Positions 1 to 10,310 are shown, numbered from the stretch's first letter. The stretch: 64,000 nt of DNA from G965218495 sp965262785 (GCA_965262785.1 OZ253559.1:248001-312000), one strand, 5' to 3'. Made by a program: numbers and translations. The notes: generated by a model not told the origin, from the sequence alone.

Positions 1-735
1 GGTTGCTTTCACTTCTGTCACGATCACATTTGCACCTAAGCCCTTGGCACGCATCCCCACGCCACGTCCGCAATGCCCATAGCCTGCCACTACAAAGTTT
101 TTCCCAGCTATCAGAATGCTACTTGCGCGCAGAATGCCGTCCAGCGTCGATTGGCCCGTGCCATAGACGTTGTCAAAGTCCCACTTCGTTTCAGTGTCGT
201 TGACCGCATATACGGGATAAAGCAGCTTGCCATCCTGGGCCATTGCACGTAGCCGTTGCACGCCTGTGGTTGTCTCTTCGCTGCCGCCGATGATGTGGTC
301 CGCGAGGTGCGGGAACCGATGGTGTACCGTAAAGATGAGGTCCGCTCCGTCATCCAGGGTCAGGTGCGGAGGTTTGTCGATGGTGCGATCAATGCTCCAA
401 TAGAATTCCTCCACGCTCTGGCCGTACCAAGCGTAGATTTCGATGCCGCCCATGGCGAGCGCAGCTGCAACCTCGTCGTTGGTCGACAGCGGGTTGCATC
501 CGCTCCACGCAACCTCCGCTCCACAAGCCGCAAATGTTTCCACCAACACGGCTGTCTCTTTGGTCACATGCAGGCAGCCGGTGATCTTGTAGCCCTTAAA
601 TGGCTGCGACGGTTCATACTTCGCCCGTAGCTGCGCCAAGACCGGCATGCGACTCTCCGCCCATTCGATACGCATTCGCCCGGCGTCAGCCAAGCCAAGG
701 TCCCGCACTTTGTATGCACCCGCTCTATGATCCAT
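1..735 (-). CDS. ahcY: Adenosylhomocysteinase, C-terminus cut by window edge
   Basis: Hydrolyses S-adenosylhomocysteine to adenosine and homocysteine, clearing the product of SAM-dependent methylation in the cytoplasm. The minus-strand frame from an ATG at 735 is open to the window edge (245 codons). It begins MDHRAGAYKVRDLGLADAGR and contains the family landmarks GCLHVTKETAVLVETF, the DDGADLIF segment (substrate Asp region), YPVYAVND, and the NAD-binding start VAGYGHCGRGVGMRAKGLGA with the G-x-G-x-x-G-like pattern. About half the usual ~430-470 residues lie outside. No clear Shine-Dalgarno precedes the ATG. The SAM-producing enzyme MetK is encoded on the same strand about 4.5 kb upstream, so both arms of the SAM cycle sit in one locus. 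Confidence 0.95.
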   Translation of the reverse strand, partial: MDHRAGAYKVRDLGLADAGRMRIEWAESRMPVLAQLRAKYEPSQPFKGYKITGCLHVTKETAVLVETFAACGAEVAWSGCNPLSTNDEVAAALAMGGIEIYAWYGQSVEEFYWSIDRTIDKPPHLTLDDGADLIFTVHHRFPHLADHIIGGSEETTTGVQRLRAMAQDGKLLYPVYAVNDTETKWDFDNVYGTGQSTLDGILRASSILIAGKNFVVAGYGHCGRGVGMRAKGLGANVIVTEVKAT

Positions 736-1092
736 GAGTGAAAATCTGTGAGTGAAATGGCCGCGATCAAACGATGTCGACGGCGTGTCGTTTCCCCCGC
801 AATATGTCTACGTACCGTCGGCAGCGCAAAGCGATTCACGGTCACCCCTGGGAGAGCGGTGATCAAAGCTGCGGCGCTGCTGCGTTCAGGTGCACAAGTG
901 GTGAGCAAGCTTGACTTCTGCCGCTGCATCGCGCTAGACGGGGTGTTAAGCACGAGAGTGGCGCTCCACAAGCGGAGGCAACGGCCACAGCCAATGTGCA
1001 ACCGAGCCTCCGTGCAGTCTTCGTGGGCCACGCCATACGGCGCGCCAGCTTCCTTGGACCTCTGCTAAAGTGGTCGGGCGACTCGCTGCATC
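736..1092. other. Intergenic region, nothing recognised
   Basis: About 360 bases between ahcY and the M36 protease gene. Short open frames exist on both strands but none shows a family motif. I looked for a SAM- or SAH-type riboswitch ahead of ahcY and could not see a convincing conserved core. Confidence 0.4.
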
Positions 1093-4000
1093 CTATCGCG
1101 CCAGGATCAGCGACTCCATGAATGTCTGACGCCCGGTGCTCATGCGCAGAAAATACACTCCGCCTGCGAGCCCGCTGAAGTCCAGGTGCAACGTGTGTGT
1201 GCCAGCCTCCTTCTCCTGGTCCACCAAGACCATTACGCGCCGCCCTAGCACGTTGTGTACGTCCATATACACGGGCATAGGTTCCGGCACCGAATAGCTG
1301 ATTGTGGTGCGCGACACAAAGGGGTCGGGAAAGTTGCCATGCAGCGCAAGGCCTGGGTCCAGGTTTAGGGATTCGTCGATGGTCGTGCTCTCAAGCACGG
1401 CCGACCGCACGACCCACGACTCGCCGGGAGTCAGCCTGCCTTCGGTTCCCAAGTCAATGCGAATCCACATTCGCGCACCGGCTTGCGGCGTCAAGTCAAA
1501 CAACGTCACCTCGTCCCGGCTATTGGCAAAGACCTGCTCCCCGGCCATTGGATGCGATCCTGATGCAGTATAGGCCTCGTCGTAGCCGTCCTTGGGTGAA
1601 ATTACCAGCCATCGAGAGCCATCATCCTCAGACATCTTGACGTTGCCGCGCGCTGCTCCGAAACTCGCGGCGTGGTCCAGTCGGAGCGCGATTGTGGCCG
1701 CGTTGGCGGGCAGATCAGTCGGCACGAGCACGATGCTGGACACGAGGTCGCTACTTGAGTGGGTGGCCGCATAACCGCCGTGTCCATCCTTGGTCCACAG
1801 CCCTGTAGCGGTGGCGCGCGCAAGCGCAGGAATTCGTTCAACCAGACGCGCTTCTATCTCGAAAGGGGCATCGCCCTGCGCAGGAACAACAGCTGAATTG
1901 TCGTCAAAGTCCTGCACGTGGAATCGGTACCGTATTCGGTCGCCACGCTGGAGCATATCCGGCACCGGAAATGCTCCGGAAAACGTATTGGGCTCGGCCG
2001 GATCCATCGCGAGTCGCAGCATCCCACTCCTGCTGGTAGCGTTGCTCGGTTCAAAGGTGAATTCTGCCAGAATCGATTCGATGCCGGTGTTATCCGATGC
2101 CACTACTTCGATGGGGGGCGCGCCAGTGCCAGCCGGGACACTGACGAGTGGTTCAGGCAACACGCTCACGGTCGGAGCTACGCTGTCGGCAGGGCGCTCT
2201 TCCAGGATACGAAGGTCGTCTATGGCCCACCCTGCGTAGCCGTGCGCTGTGGACTGAGCGTTGCCGCTTCCGGTGGCGGCCTCAATGCGCAAGAGGACTT
2301 GAGGCACGTGCGGGAGCTCAATTAGTGCGCGGCGCCAGCCATAGCTGTAACCTGCATAGGCACGCTCTCCTCCCAATGGGTTGGCGTCGTCCAGCGTAGC
2401 CGTATAGCCTTTTTCCGGCACCAAGACCTGCCAGTTTGCGCCACCATCTGTAGATAGCTTGACATTGCCACCATCAAGGGCCGTGCCTGCCGGACTGCCG
2501 GTAGGCCGTGTGATCCCGCTATGTTCAAAGTCATGCCAGTGCCAAAGCTCCAGATACGCCTGGGAAAAGTTGCTGAGGTCGATTTCGGGAATCTCCAGTA
2601 CACTGGTCGAAGGTTGATCGGTGTAGGGGCCAGCGTCGTTCGTTAGCCACGCGTACTCTCCAGAGCGCGGTGCCACGAGGCCGTACGATGGCTTGGCGCG
2701 GCGCCACTCGCCGTCAAAATGGAGCACCGCACCTTCGTCCGCATCGTAAGATGCCAAAATGCCCTTTTCAATGATGTGGATGACAAATGCCGGCACATCT
2801 AAAGCAGGGAGCACGCTGACATTTTCTGCCTCAGCCGAGTCTTCAGCCCACACGCGGTAGTAGACACGACTCTTTAGCGGAATGTCCATGGGCGGAAAAC
2901 TCCCCGTAAATCGGGAGCCGGTACCCGTCAGTGCGAATGTTTGGCTGGGCAGGCGTGCGCCACCCGCTTCTTCAACTTCAAACTCAACCCAAGCAGAGTC
3001 AATGTCAACGGCATCCGTGATAGTGGCCACAATACTCGGCGGCCAGTCTACCATCGCGACATGCGTGAGGTACGGATGTACTATAACCGGCGCCTCGGTG
3101 TCCACTTCGATATCTACCGTGAAAACGGATTGCGGGGCAGCAGCAGGCAGGCGAGTGACGGCTCCATTGGCCTGTTCGACCTCAAGATAGTATTCGACCT
3201 TTTCCGAGCCCGGGCCGAGCTCAATTGAATAGGTGTAAAGCCCGTCTCCAGCGGGTGCCATGGTTGCAATCTTCCATGCTTCGTCATCGATTGAATAGTG
3301 TACCTCGTGACGGATAATGTCATCGGCGCAAGTCTCTGCTTCGAGCTCAACTAGCAGGGGAGTGGAGGCATCGGGGACGGTGAGCACTGGCGTGTGGGCG
3401 AGCTGAAGGGCACCGGGCAGGCATTCGATGTATCCTCGACCAGACAAAATCTGCCCGATATCCGGCACGTGTGCACCCTGGTAGCGATCCTGGTCCGCCT
3501 GCAGCAGCGCTTCGGCTGCATCACTAAACTTCACAGGAAAATTGAGGTAGGCATGAGAAATCAGGTTCAACTGATCCGAAAGCCTCTTGCCTATCGCGTC
3601 GTAGATCTGCATCAGAGACGTGGCCCATATGAGACCGTCCGCGTAGATGTTGCAGAATGAGACATTGCCGGTGCAATCAAATCCGTCGGGATACGTAGCG
3701 GTGCTCCCCAACCTGCGGCCGGGCCACGTTTCATTGCCGTCCCACGAAAACACATGCTGCCAGTCGTGCGCAGGCACTACGCCCTGGTCCATGAGCCCGC
3801 GCGTATAGGAGGTGGCCCAGTAGTCTCCCCAGCCTTCATGCAGGCCAGCACCTTCAAGAGTCCCAAAGAGGTCTTTGCTGCTGCCTTCAAGGATGGCATG
3901 GCCGTACTCGTGCAAGATGACCTCCGCGTCTTCCCCGTCGTCAATGCCGCCGTCACCAAATGAGACAGCATTTTGGAAGGGATAGTAAGCAGAATTGTCC

Positions 4001-5139
4001 GCGCTACCTTCGCCATGTGGGTTGGCGCGCAGACCCCCTCCCTGAATTGAGTGTCCTACGTCCAGCGATTGGATGTAGCGCTGGTTGGCGTCTATATGGT
4101 AGTAGACCTGAACGGCTTCAAAGTGCTGATTGGCGCGCAGGTAATCGAAGTCATTCTCGCTGTCCTCTGCCGGTGGCGTGTAGGGCGTGCCTATTGATCC
4201 GTCAATCGACACATACGGTCCCTTGAGCCGATACTTGCCATCTGCTCCGTGCTCAATGTCTAGTAGTGACACCTCTTTGCGCTGGTCATTGAGCGCGTCC
4301 GAGTTTGAGTCGTTGTTGTCTACGTAGGCGCCGCCGTAGGTGACGCCGGCACTTGTAATGGGGTCCGGAATCCAGGCCTTTCCCTTCCCGTCAATGCGGC
4401 GTGGGACAGACGTAGAATCTTCGTGGCGATGGCGAATGACTCGATCAAGAAGGTGAATGGTCGCACCAGAGTGGGCATTGAGCAGCACTTCCCATTCGCC
4501 TGGTGCGCCTACGGGCCAGGCGATGACGCGCCAGGCCAGTACGGGCGTCGCCAACGGATACACGACGAGCTTCGGCTCTGAGGACGAGGCCCCGGCCGCA
4601 GAGACTAGCTGCTGCGCCTGGCGCTTGGCTTGATCCGATGAGACCGTGGGCGTGGCATCAAACGCATCGACCTCGTCCAGATGCGGCGCATAGCCGCTTA
4701 GCACCATGGTGGGTAGACCGCTTGGGCCAAGGTTCACCTTCACGCGTCGGCGGTGGACCGGCACTCCATGGAATGTCTGCTGAAAGGTGAGGTGTGTGCT
4801 GTATGACGTGCGGATTTCTTCCGTCAGCTCCAGGTCGTCCGCGGTTGTCCAACCGAAGCGAATGCGATTCTCGGCCATCCAGGCGCGCGCGGTTTGCTCC
4901 GGCGTCGCGAGTGGGGGACCATCGGCCTGGATGCGGAATGCCGCGCGGAGGATGCCGCTGTCGGTATCAATCCGCCCATCAGGGATCGATCGCTGGTTGA
5001 ACTGGATGGAAACATCCACCTGCGTAACAAACGGCAGCGACGCTGCGGGCAGCGCATCACGTGCGGCGCCAAGCTTCTGAGCCAGCGAATACTCTACGGT
5101 CAACAGCAGTGCCGCTAAAACTAGTAGGGATATTCGCAT
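1093..5139 (-). CDS. Secreted M36 (fungalysin) metallopeptidase with T9SS sorting domain
   Basis: Large exported zinc endopeptidase, 1348 residues. The start chosen is the ATG at 5139: it is preceded by AAAGGGAG at good spacing and begins a signal peptide (MRISLLVLAALLLTVEYSLA). Then comes an FTP/PepSY-type propeptide (about residues 45-150, TFHGVPVHRRRVKVNLG), followed by the M36 catalytic domain with HEYGH at about 410-414 and the third zinc ligand Glu in GLHEGWGDYW about 20 residues later. The middle holds repeated Ig-like/jelly-roll modules. The last ~85 residues are a type A T9SS sorting domain (NFPDPFVSRTTISYSV to GGVYFLRMSTG), so secretion through the Por system is expected. A longer in-frame upstream extension to 5337 is probably not translated. 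Likely role is extracellular protein degradation. Confidence 0.93.
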   Translation of the reverse strand: MRISLLVLAALLLTVEYSLAQKLGAARDALPAASLPFVTQVDVSIQFNQRSIPDGRIDTDSGILRAAFRIQADGPPLATPEQTARAWMAENRIRFGWTTADDLELTEEIRTSYSTHLTFQQTFHGVPVHRRRVKVNLGPSGLPTMVLSGYAPHLDEVDAFDATPTVSSDQAKRQAQQLVSAAGASSSEPKLVVYPLATPVLAWRVIAWPVGAPGEWEVLLNAHSGATIHLLDRVIRHRHEDSTSVPRRIDGKGKAWIPDPITSAGVTYGGAYVDNNDSNSDALNDQRKEVSLLDIEHGADGKYRLKGPYVSIDGSIGTPYTPPAEDSENDFDYLRANQHFEAVQVYYHIDANQRYIQSLDVGHSIQGGGLRANPHGEGSADNSAYYPFQNAVSFGDGGIDDGEDAEVILHEYGHAILEGSSKDLFGTLEGAGLHEGWGDYWATSYTRGLMDQGVVPAHDWQHVFSWDGNETWPGRRLGSTATYPDGFDCTGNVSFCNIYADGLIWATSLMQIYDAIGKRLSDQLNLISHAYLNFPVKFSDAAEALLQADQDRYQGAHVPDIGQILSGRGYIECLPGALQLAHTPVLTVPDASTPLLVELEAETCADDIIRHEVHYSIDDEAWKIATMAPAGDGLYTYSIELGPGSEKVEYYLEVEQANGAVTRLPAAAPQSVFTVDIEVDTEAPVIVHPYLTHVAMVDWPPSIVATITDAVDIDSAWVEFEVEEAGGARLPSQTFALTGTGSRFTGSFPPMDIPLKSRVYYRVWAEDSAEAENVSVLPALDVPAFVIHIIEKGILASYDADEGAVLHFDGEWRRAKPSYGLVAPRSGEYAWLTNDAGPYTDQPSTSVLEIPEIDLSNFSQAYLELWHWHDFEHSGITRPTGSPAGTALDGGNVKLSTDGGANWQVLVPEKGYTATLDDANPLGGERAYAGYSYGWRRALIELPHVPQVLLRIEAATGSGNAQSTAHGYAGWAIDDLRILEERPADSVAPTVSVLPEPLVSVPAGTGAPPIEVVASDNTGIESILAEFTFEPSNATSRSGMLRLAMDPAEPNTFSGAFPVPDMLQRGDRIRYRFHVQDFDDNSAVVPAQGDAPFEIEARLVERIPALARATATGLWTKDGHGGYAATHSSSDLVSSIVLVPTDLPANAATIALRLDHAASFGAARGNVKMSEDDGSRWLVISPKDGYDEAYTASGSHPMAGEQVFANSRDEVTLFDLTPQAGARMWIRIDLGTEGRLTPGESWVVRSAVLESTTIDESLNLDPGLALHGNFPDPFVSRTTISYSVPEPMPVYMDVHNVLGRRVMVLVDQEKEAGTHTLHLDFSGLAGGVYFLRMSTGRQTFMESLILAR

Positions 5140-5290
5140 GACTGATCTCCCTTTAAGTCGGACTCGTCTGGAAAACTGAGAATGGCAAGGAGTCGGCTTG
5201 ACGGCCGAGTCACTGCAGGGTATGCAAGAGGCCCCCACATTCCTGTGGCCCAAGGATGCCACAAGAGTTGTGCCGGCGTGAGCAGGACCA

Positions 5291-6508
5291 CTAGGCTGCC
5301 ACCGTGGTGCCCGCCGCAATGCTGTCGGCGCACGCAAGCACTCTATTCACGAAATCCAATTGCTCCCATGGAAAGCCGCTACGCCCAAAATGGCCATAGG
5401 TAGCGGTATTTCTGTAGATCGGCCGTTTCAGGTTCAGCCGGCGGGTGATTCCTTCCGGCGTGAGATCGAAAACGGACTCGACAACCCTGTGCAAGTCTGC
5501 ATCGCTAAGACCGTCACGCACCGTGCCGGATGAGTCTACGACTACGGACACGGGCTCCGCGCAGCCAATGGCATAGGCAGCTTGAATTTCTACCATTTCC
5601 GCCAGCCCTGCAGCGACCAGGTTCTTTGCTGCGTGGCGTAGGGCATAGGCTGCGGAGCGGTCCACCTTGGAAGGGTCTTTCCCGCTGAATGCTCCACCTC
5701 CATGGGCGCCGCGTCCGCCGTAAGTGTCAACGATGATCTTTCTGCCAGTGAGCCCCGTGTCGCCATGGGGACCACCAATGACGAATTTGCCGGTTGGATT
5801 TACGATCAGGCGTCTCGGCATGCACCTGGCTGGAAGCACGACCGGTAGAACCCACTCCTCAATGTCCTGCCTGATCTCGTCCTGGCTAACGCCCTCGGCG
5901 TGCTGGGTTGACAAGACCACTGTTTCCACGCTAATGGGCACGTTGCCGTCACCATATTTTACGGTCACCTGGCTCTTGGAGTCCGGCCGCAGGTATGGCA
6001 TCAGTTTCGTATGCTTTCTGAGGAAAGCCAGCCGTTCAACCAGGCGATGCGCAAAGTAGAGCGGCATGGGCATGAGGACACGCCCGTCGGAATCTGAAGC
6101 CCGATCGATTTCCTTGCACGCATAGCCGAACATCATGCCTTGGTCGCCTGCGCCCTGCTCCTTGTTGTCGTCCGCGTCAACGCCGAGCGCGATGTCCTGG
6201 CTTTGTCCGTGCACATAGTCACGGACGACCACCGTGTCCCAGGCAAACTTGAGCTCCCGGTCCGTGTAGCCGATCTCCTTGATGACACTTCGCGCGATTT
6301 CCTCGCGGTCGACCGCTTCGTCCACTCCGTCTTGAGCGCGAACTTCACCGGCGAGCACCACCAGGTTCGTGGTGACCAGCGTTTCGACCGCCACACGGCT
6401 GTCAGGATCCTTGTCAAGGTAGGCATCCAGTATCGCGTCCGAAATCTGGTCTGCGACCTTGTCCGGATGCCCTTCAGAAACGGATTCTGACGTAAAGAGA
6501 TATGTCAT
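5291..6508 (-). CDS. metK: S-adenosylmethionine synthetase
   Basis: Makes S-adenosylmethionine from ATP and methionine (homotetramer, Mg2+/K+ dependent). 405 residues from the ATG at 6508, the usual family length. Visible signatures are GHPDKVADQISDAILDA near the N-terminus, the catalytic-loop region GGPHGDTGLTGRKIIVDTYG, and the glycine-rich motif GGGAFSGKDPSKVDRSAAY. The open frame continues upstream to 6841, but that extension is low-complexity and unlike the family, so the start at MTYLFTSESVSEGHPDK is chosen. There is no strong Shine-Dalgarno, which is common in this phylum. Together with ahcY it covers the SAM cycle, with a secreted protease gene between them. Confidence 0.96.
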   Translation of the reverse strand: MTYLFTSESVSEGHPDKVADQISDAILDAYLDKDPDSRVAVETLVTTNLVVLAGEVRAQDGVDEAVDREEIARSVIKEIGYTDRELKFAWDTVVVRDYVHGQSQDIALGVDADDNKEQGAGDQGMMFGYACKEIDRASDSDGRVLMPMPLYFAHRLVERLAFLRKHTKLMPYLRPDSKSQVTVKYGDGNVPISVETVVLSTQHAEGVSQDEIRQDIEEWVLPVVLPARCMPRRLIVNPTGKFVIGGPHGDTGLTGRKIIVDTYGGRGAHGGGAFSGKDPSKVDRSAAYALRHAAKNLVAAGLAEMVEIQAAYAIGCAEPVSVVVDSSGTVRDGLSDADLHRVVESVFDLTPEGITRRLNLKRPIYRNTATYGHFGRSGFPWEQLDFVNRVLACADSIAAGTTVAA

Positions 6509-7376
6509 GCTGTGTGAAACGTCTTGTGCCAATGCGCTTAGCCTACTTTGAACCCTTGGACTAGTCGGCGGTTCGCACACCGCTAGTGCATATTCCGAGC
6601 GCCCACAACCACACTTGACGCCGCCTTTGTCAACGCCGCGTGGCCGCAGGTGTCTCAAGTAGGCGAGCGTCGCTTGGAATTCCAAGCTGGCCGCCGGCAG
6701 GCCAGCCTGCATGGTTGTGCATAGGGTGCATGCAGGGCTCATCCGCGCGGCGGAGCGATGTACTCGCTCGGAAGTGGCAATGCTGCGGTAGCGTGGCGCA
6801 CTAGGCCGTGCGCCAAGCCGTACCGGTTGCATTGGAGGCACGCAGGTCCAGGCAGCCGCGTGTGCAACGCGTGACTAAGGGGGCCGGCCAACAGGCCCCC
6901 GGAGCGGCAGCACTACAGGCATTCTTTGACTCTAATGGAAGGGCGCTCGAAGTGTTTTACTACGTTGTGCAGCGTCGCCGCCCCATCTGGCGCGCGGCAC
7001 TAGATGGGGCGCCTGTCTACGGACTTCAGGTAGCGTCGCCTGCGCATGTGCTCCCATTTCAGAGAATTCGGCGATGGCGACGCGCACGGCTGGACAGGCC
7101 ATGCGGCGGACGATTGCGTGATCAGGCTTCCAACCTCTGTATTTTGGTGGGGTGGGGCTACTTTCGACAAGCAGGTTGCGTGCAAACAAGAACCGAATTG
7201 CCGAGCCACTCGTAAACAGGCCTTGATGTCGTTGGGACGGCTTCTGGATGACGCCGCAAGGCCGGCGACCACCTTGGTGGCGTCGGCTGGGCGGGATAGG
7301 TCACTCGTGGAGCTAACATCTGCAACTCGCTGGTGGGATCAATGAACGCCGGAGAATGGCGAATAGGTGTATGCGT
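6509..7376. other. Gene-poor region with one GC hairpin
   Basis: About 870 bases between the divergent metK and the first propeller gene. A perfect GC stem, GGGGGCC/GGCCCCC, lies at 6879-6900 without a clear T tract. Other short frames lack recognisable motifs. I see no convincing riboswitch ahead of metK. Confidence 0.4.
6879..6900. terminator. GC-rich hairpin, possible terminator or transcript end
   Basis: GGGGGCC and GGCCCCC flank an 8-base loop. No U-rich run follows on either strand, so intrinsic termination is only a possibility. Confidence 0.25.
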
Positions 7377-8420
7377 ATGAATCGAGGCCTAGCACAGCTG
7401 GCGGTGGTATCCGTTGCGATTGCGGCAACGAGTTTCCCCAGTTTCGGGCAGCAAGCTCCCACCTATGTTGCGCCGTATGTGCCCTTTGATGAAATCTTCT
7501 TCGCTGAAGACACGCTGACGCTGGATCCTGAGATCTTGATCGGCCAGGTCCAGTCGTTGGACATCAGCGATACCGGTGCAATGGTCTTGGTTGACAACGT
7601 GGCCCAGGCCATTCACCTGTTCACGGCCACTGGATCTCATGTAGCGCAGCTAAACATTGAGGACTGCTTTCCGGAGTCGGGCGCGCCATGGAGTGCTCGC
7701 TTCGTCGGCAAGGACCGAATTGTCGCCAACGATACGGGCGGCACCTATTCCGTTTTTGACTCCACAGGTAAATGTATTGTTGCCAAGCGCCGTTCTGAGC
7801 TAGTCTCGACGACCGGGCTTTGCGGGGTCGAAGATTCGCTCTTTGTGTTCCGCTCATTCACACAGAACCCCAGTCTGTTGGTCCTCACTCCAGACTTGGA
7901 ACTTGCGCGTGAAGTATCGCTTCGGGCCCCTAAATTTCGACTGCTGTCCAACCAGTCGCTGCCATCGCCGGGGCGCAGCATTGGTTGCTTTGAGACTGGC
8001 CCTCGATACATATATCCTGAGAGCCCCGACGCTGTGTCCGCGCAGTCACAGGACGAACCACACAATGTACCGGTGTTTTATAAGGATCGGGACAAAGACT
8101 TGAGCATGGATACGAATCCTATGAAGCGAGTCGGGGAGATCATGGAATACATCATTACGTTTGGTGTATATGAGTTGTACGATTCGGCCCATATCGTGGC
8201 ATACATGGGAACCTGGAAGACACGGTTCAAGAATCAGAGGGGCCTCGGCCTTCTAATCGTAGATCATACCCGCCCCGAATCGGCCGTCAGCACGTTTGCT
8301 GATATCCACCTTAAGGCCGCAAAGGACGGCTTAGTCTATGCCATGGGCGAGCATGAAGAGCGACCCGACGGTACGGTGGACAACCCCGTCATCATTCGGT
8401 ATCGTTACCGCCAGCAGTAG
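7377..8420 (+). CDS. Exported 6-bladed beta-propeller protein
   Basis: 347 residues with an N-terminal signal peptide (MNRGLAQLAVVSVAIAATSF, cleavage near SFGQQ). It is clearly homologous along its length to the two tandem lipoproteins at 12.4-15.6 kb: shared PF(D/E)E-F-EDTL-LDP near the N-terminus, an FD-S/R-G-C segment in the middle, and DNPVIIRYRY at the C-terminus. It lacks their lipobox Cys. I chose the ATG at 7377 because AGGTG lies 7 bases upstream; ATGs at 7356 and 7371 are alternatives. Function is unknown; such propellers are usually surface or periplasmic binding modules. A group II intron begins 14 bases after the stop. Confidence 0.75.
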   Translation: MNRGLAQLAVVSVAIAATSFPSFGQQAPTYVAPYVPFDEIFFAEDTLTLDPEILIGQVQSLDISDTGAMVLVDNVAQAIHLFTATGSHVAQLNIEDCFPESGAPWSARFVGKDRIVANDTGGTYSVFDSTGKCIVAKRRSELVSTTGLCGVEDSLFVFRSFTQNPSLLVLTPDLELAREVSLRAPKFRLLSNQSLPSPGRSIGCFETGPRYIYPESPDAVSAQSQDEPHNVPVFYKDRDKDLSMDTNPMKRVGEIMEYIITFGVYELYDSAHIVAYMGTWKTRFKNQRGLGLLIVDHTRPESAVSTFADIHLKAAKDGLVYAMGEHEERPDGTVDNPVIIRYRYRQQ

Positions 8421-8944
8421 GACACGCCTGGCTGTGTGTCCAGTCAAGGCTGGCATGTTCAGCAGGAGTCAGTCCTGCCAGAGTAGAAATCAGAGCTCTG
8501 TAGCTTGGGTAGCATGGAAGCGGGAAACCTAATTCATGAAGCCTACCGACACGGTCTCCGTAAGGGAGATCGCGAGTCATCGGGCCGTAACGAGAGTGAA
8601 CGCATAGGTGGCCTCGAGAGTGTATCCCGAAGGCCGAGCCCGCAACCGTTGGGCGAAGGCAGCACGGGCGGTCGTAATCTGATTGGGACGACCGTACCGC
8701 TTCGGCGGGGTGGTAGCGACGGCACGATGACAAGGACATGCCGAGCAACTGGAGAAGCCCTCCTCGTCCCGGTGAGAAATCGCCGGAGGAAGGTAGGTAC
8801 TATAACCGGTGGCACCGGGAAATGTACCGAAGACGAGAGGGTGGCGGAGAGGTGTGTAGTAGCGATGAAACGGGGTAATGCCCGTGGAGCGAAGGCGCCT
8901 CACTGCTGGTATGTTTTCCGACAATAAGGGGAGGCACTGAAGAC

Positions 8945-10267
8945 ATGAAAGAGGCTACTATAAGCCTGCAGGACCTGAGGAGGAGAATATACCGCAAAGC
9001 CAAGGCAGTACCAGAGTGGCGTTTTTGGGGCATGTACGTGCATGTCTGCAAGCTGGAGACGCTGCAGGAGGCGTATCGTATGGCGAAGCGCAACGGCGGT
9101 GCCCCCGGCATCGACGGCATGACGTTTGCAGCCATTGAGACGACCGGCTTGCAGGGGTTTCTGGAGTGCATTCAGCGCGATCTGATCCTACGGTGCTACC
9201 GGCCCTCGCCATTGCGTAAGAAGCGGATCCCCAAGGGCGGCGGTAAATTCCGCACGCTGGGCATACCGACGATACGGGATCGCGTGGTGCAGGGGGCGCT
9301 GAAGCTGATTCTGGAGCCGATCTTTGAGGCTGACTTTCAGGAGGGATCCTATGGATATCGGCCAAAGCGTGCGCCGCATGCTGCTGTACACCGAGTAACT
9401 TCGGCGGTAGTCAAAGGAATGACCCGGGTCATTGATGTGGACTTGGCGTCGTATTTCGATACGATTCGTCATCACATCCTGCTCCGACAGGTCGCGCTCC
9501 GTGTTAAGGATCGTGACATTCTGTGGCTTCTGAAGCGGATACTCAAGTCCGGTGGCAAGCGCGGGGTACCTCAAGGGGGCGTCATCTCGCCGCTTTTGAG
9601 CAACATCTACCTCAATGGGGTGGATCGGATGCTGGAGCGCGCGAAGGCAGTCACCCGCGAGAAGGGGTATTTCCATATGGAGTACGCCCGTTTTGCCGAT
9701 GACCTGGTGATCGTGGTGGACGGCTACCGCAAGTGGCGGTGGCTGGAGCGAGGCGTGTACAAGCGCCTGTTGGAAGAGTTGGCCAAGCTTGACGTTTCAT
9801 TGAACGTGGAGAAGACGCGGAGAGTGGACCTCACCCAACGGGAGAGCTTCACATTCCTGGGTTTCCGCATTCGTCGGCATAAGACGAAGCGGGGCCGTTG
9901 GGGCGTATTGAGCGTGCCTCGTATGAAGGCTCGTACAAAGCTCTTGCGGCGACTCAAGGAGGAATTCCGACGTTTCCGATCACAGCCGGTGGGACAGGTC
10001 ATCGCTCGCATCAACCCAATACTGCGGGGATGGGTAAACTATTTCCGCATAGGGCACTCGAGCCGATGTTTCGGTTACGTACGTAACTGGGTCGAGCTTA
10101 AGATCCGGCGCCATCTGATGCGTGCTCGCGGACGCAAGGGTTATGGGTGGAAGCGGTGGAGTAGGCGGATGTTTTACGAGCGGCTGGGGCTGTATGCTCA
10201 GAGGCAGATAGAGTACTACCGACCGAAAGCGCGCCCACGCCAACTGCGTATGAACTTTGCGGTGTAA
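8945..10267 (+). CDS. ltrA: Group II intron reverse transcriptase/maturase
   Basis: 440-residue intron-encoded protein that assists splicing and copies intron RNA into DNA during retrohoming. It contains RT block GGAPGIDGMTF, then GIPTIRDRVVQGALK, IDVDLASYFDTI, GVPQGGVISPLLSNIYL and the catalytic YARFADDLVI (FADD form of the YADD box). The group II maturase (X) domain follows: INPILRGWVNYFRIG to GRKGYGWKRWS. No C-terminal HNH endonuclease is present, so it would rely on a pre-existing primer, as endonuclease-lacking lineages do. The ATG lies just after GGGAGGCACTGAAGAC, a plausible ribosome site. The reading frame is intact. Confidence 0.93.
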   Translation: MKEATISLQDLRRRIYRKAKAVPEWRFWGMYVHVCKLETLQEAYRMAKRNGGAPGIDGMTFAAIETTGLQGFLECIQRDLILRCYRPSPLRKKRIPKGGGKFRTLGIPTIRDRVVQGALKLILEPIFEADFQEGSYGYRPKRAPHAAVHRVTSAVVKGMTRVIDVDLASYFDTIRHHILLRQVALRVKDRDILWLLKRILKSGGKRGVPQGGVISPLLSNIYLNGVDRMLERAKAVTREKGYFHMEYARFADDLVIVVDGYRKWRWLERGVYKRLLEELAKLDVSLNVEKTRRVDLTQRESFTFLGFRIRRHKTKRGRWGVLSVPRMKARTKLLRRLKEEFRRFRSQPVGQVIARINPILRGWVNYFRIGHSSRCFGYVRNWVELKIRRHLMRARGRKGYGWKRWSRRMFYERLGLYAQRQIEYYRPKARPRQLRMNFAV

Positions 10268-10276
10268 TCAGCAGGT

Positions 10277-10310
10277 AAGCCCGGTGCGGGAAAACCGCAT
10301 GCCGTGGTTT
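10277..10310 (+). ncRNA. Group II intron domain V
   Basis: 34-base catalytic hairpin: AGC triad near the 5' side, a GGTGCGGG/CCGCATGCC stem with an AAAA loop, and the complementary 3' strand. It lies 10 bases after the maturase stop, as expected. Confidence 0.8.

Noticed and set aside
736..1092. SAH or SAM riboswitch ahead of ahcY
   Set aside because: No conserved core or plausible aptamer pairing seen by eye on the minus strand; needs a covariance search.
5140..5337. N-terminal extension of the M36 protease to 5337
   Set aside because: It lacks similarity, would bury the signal peptide and overlaps the end of metK; the ATG at 5139 has a good ribosome site.
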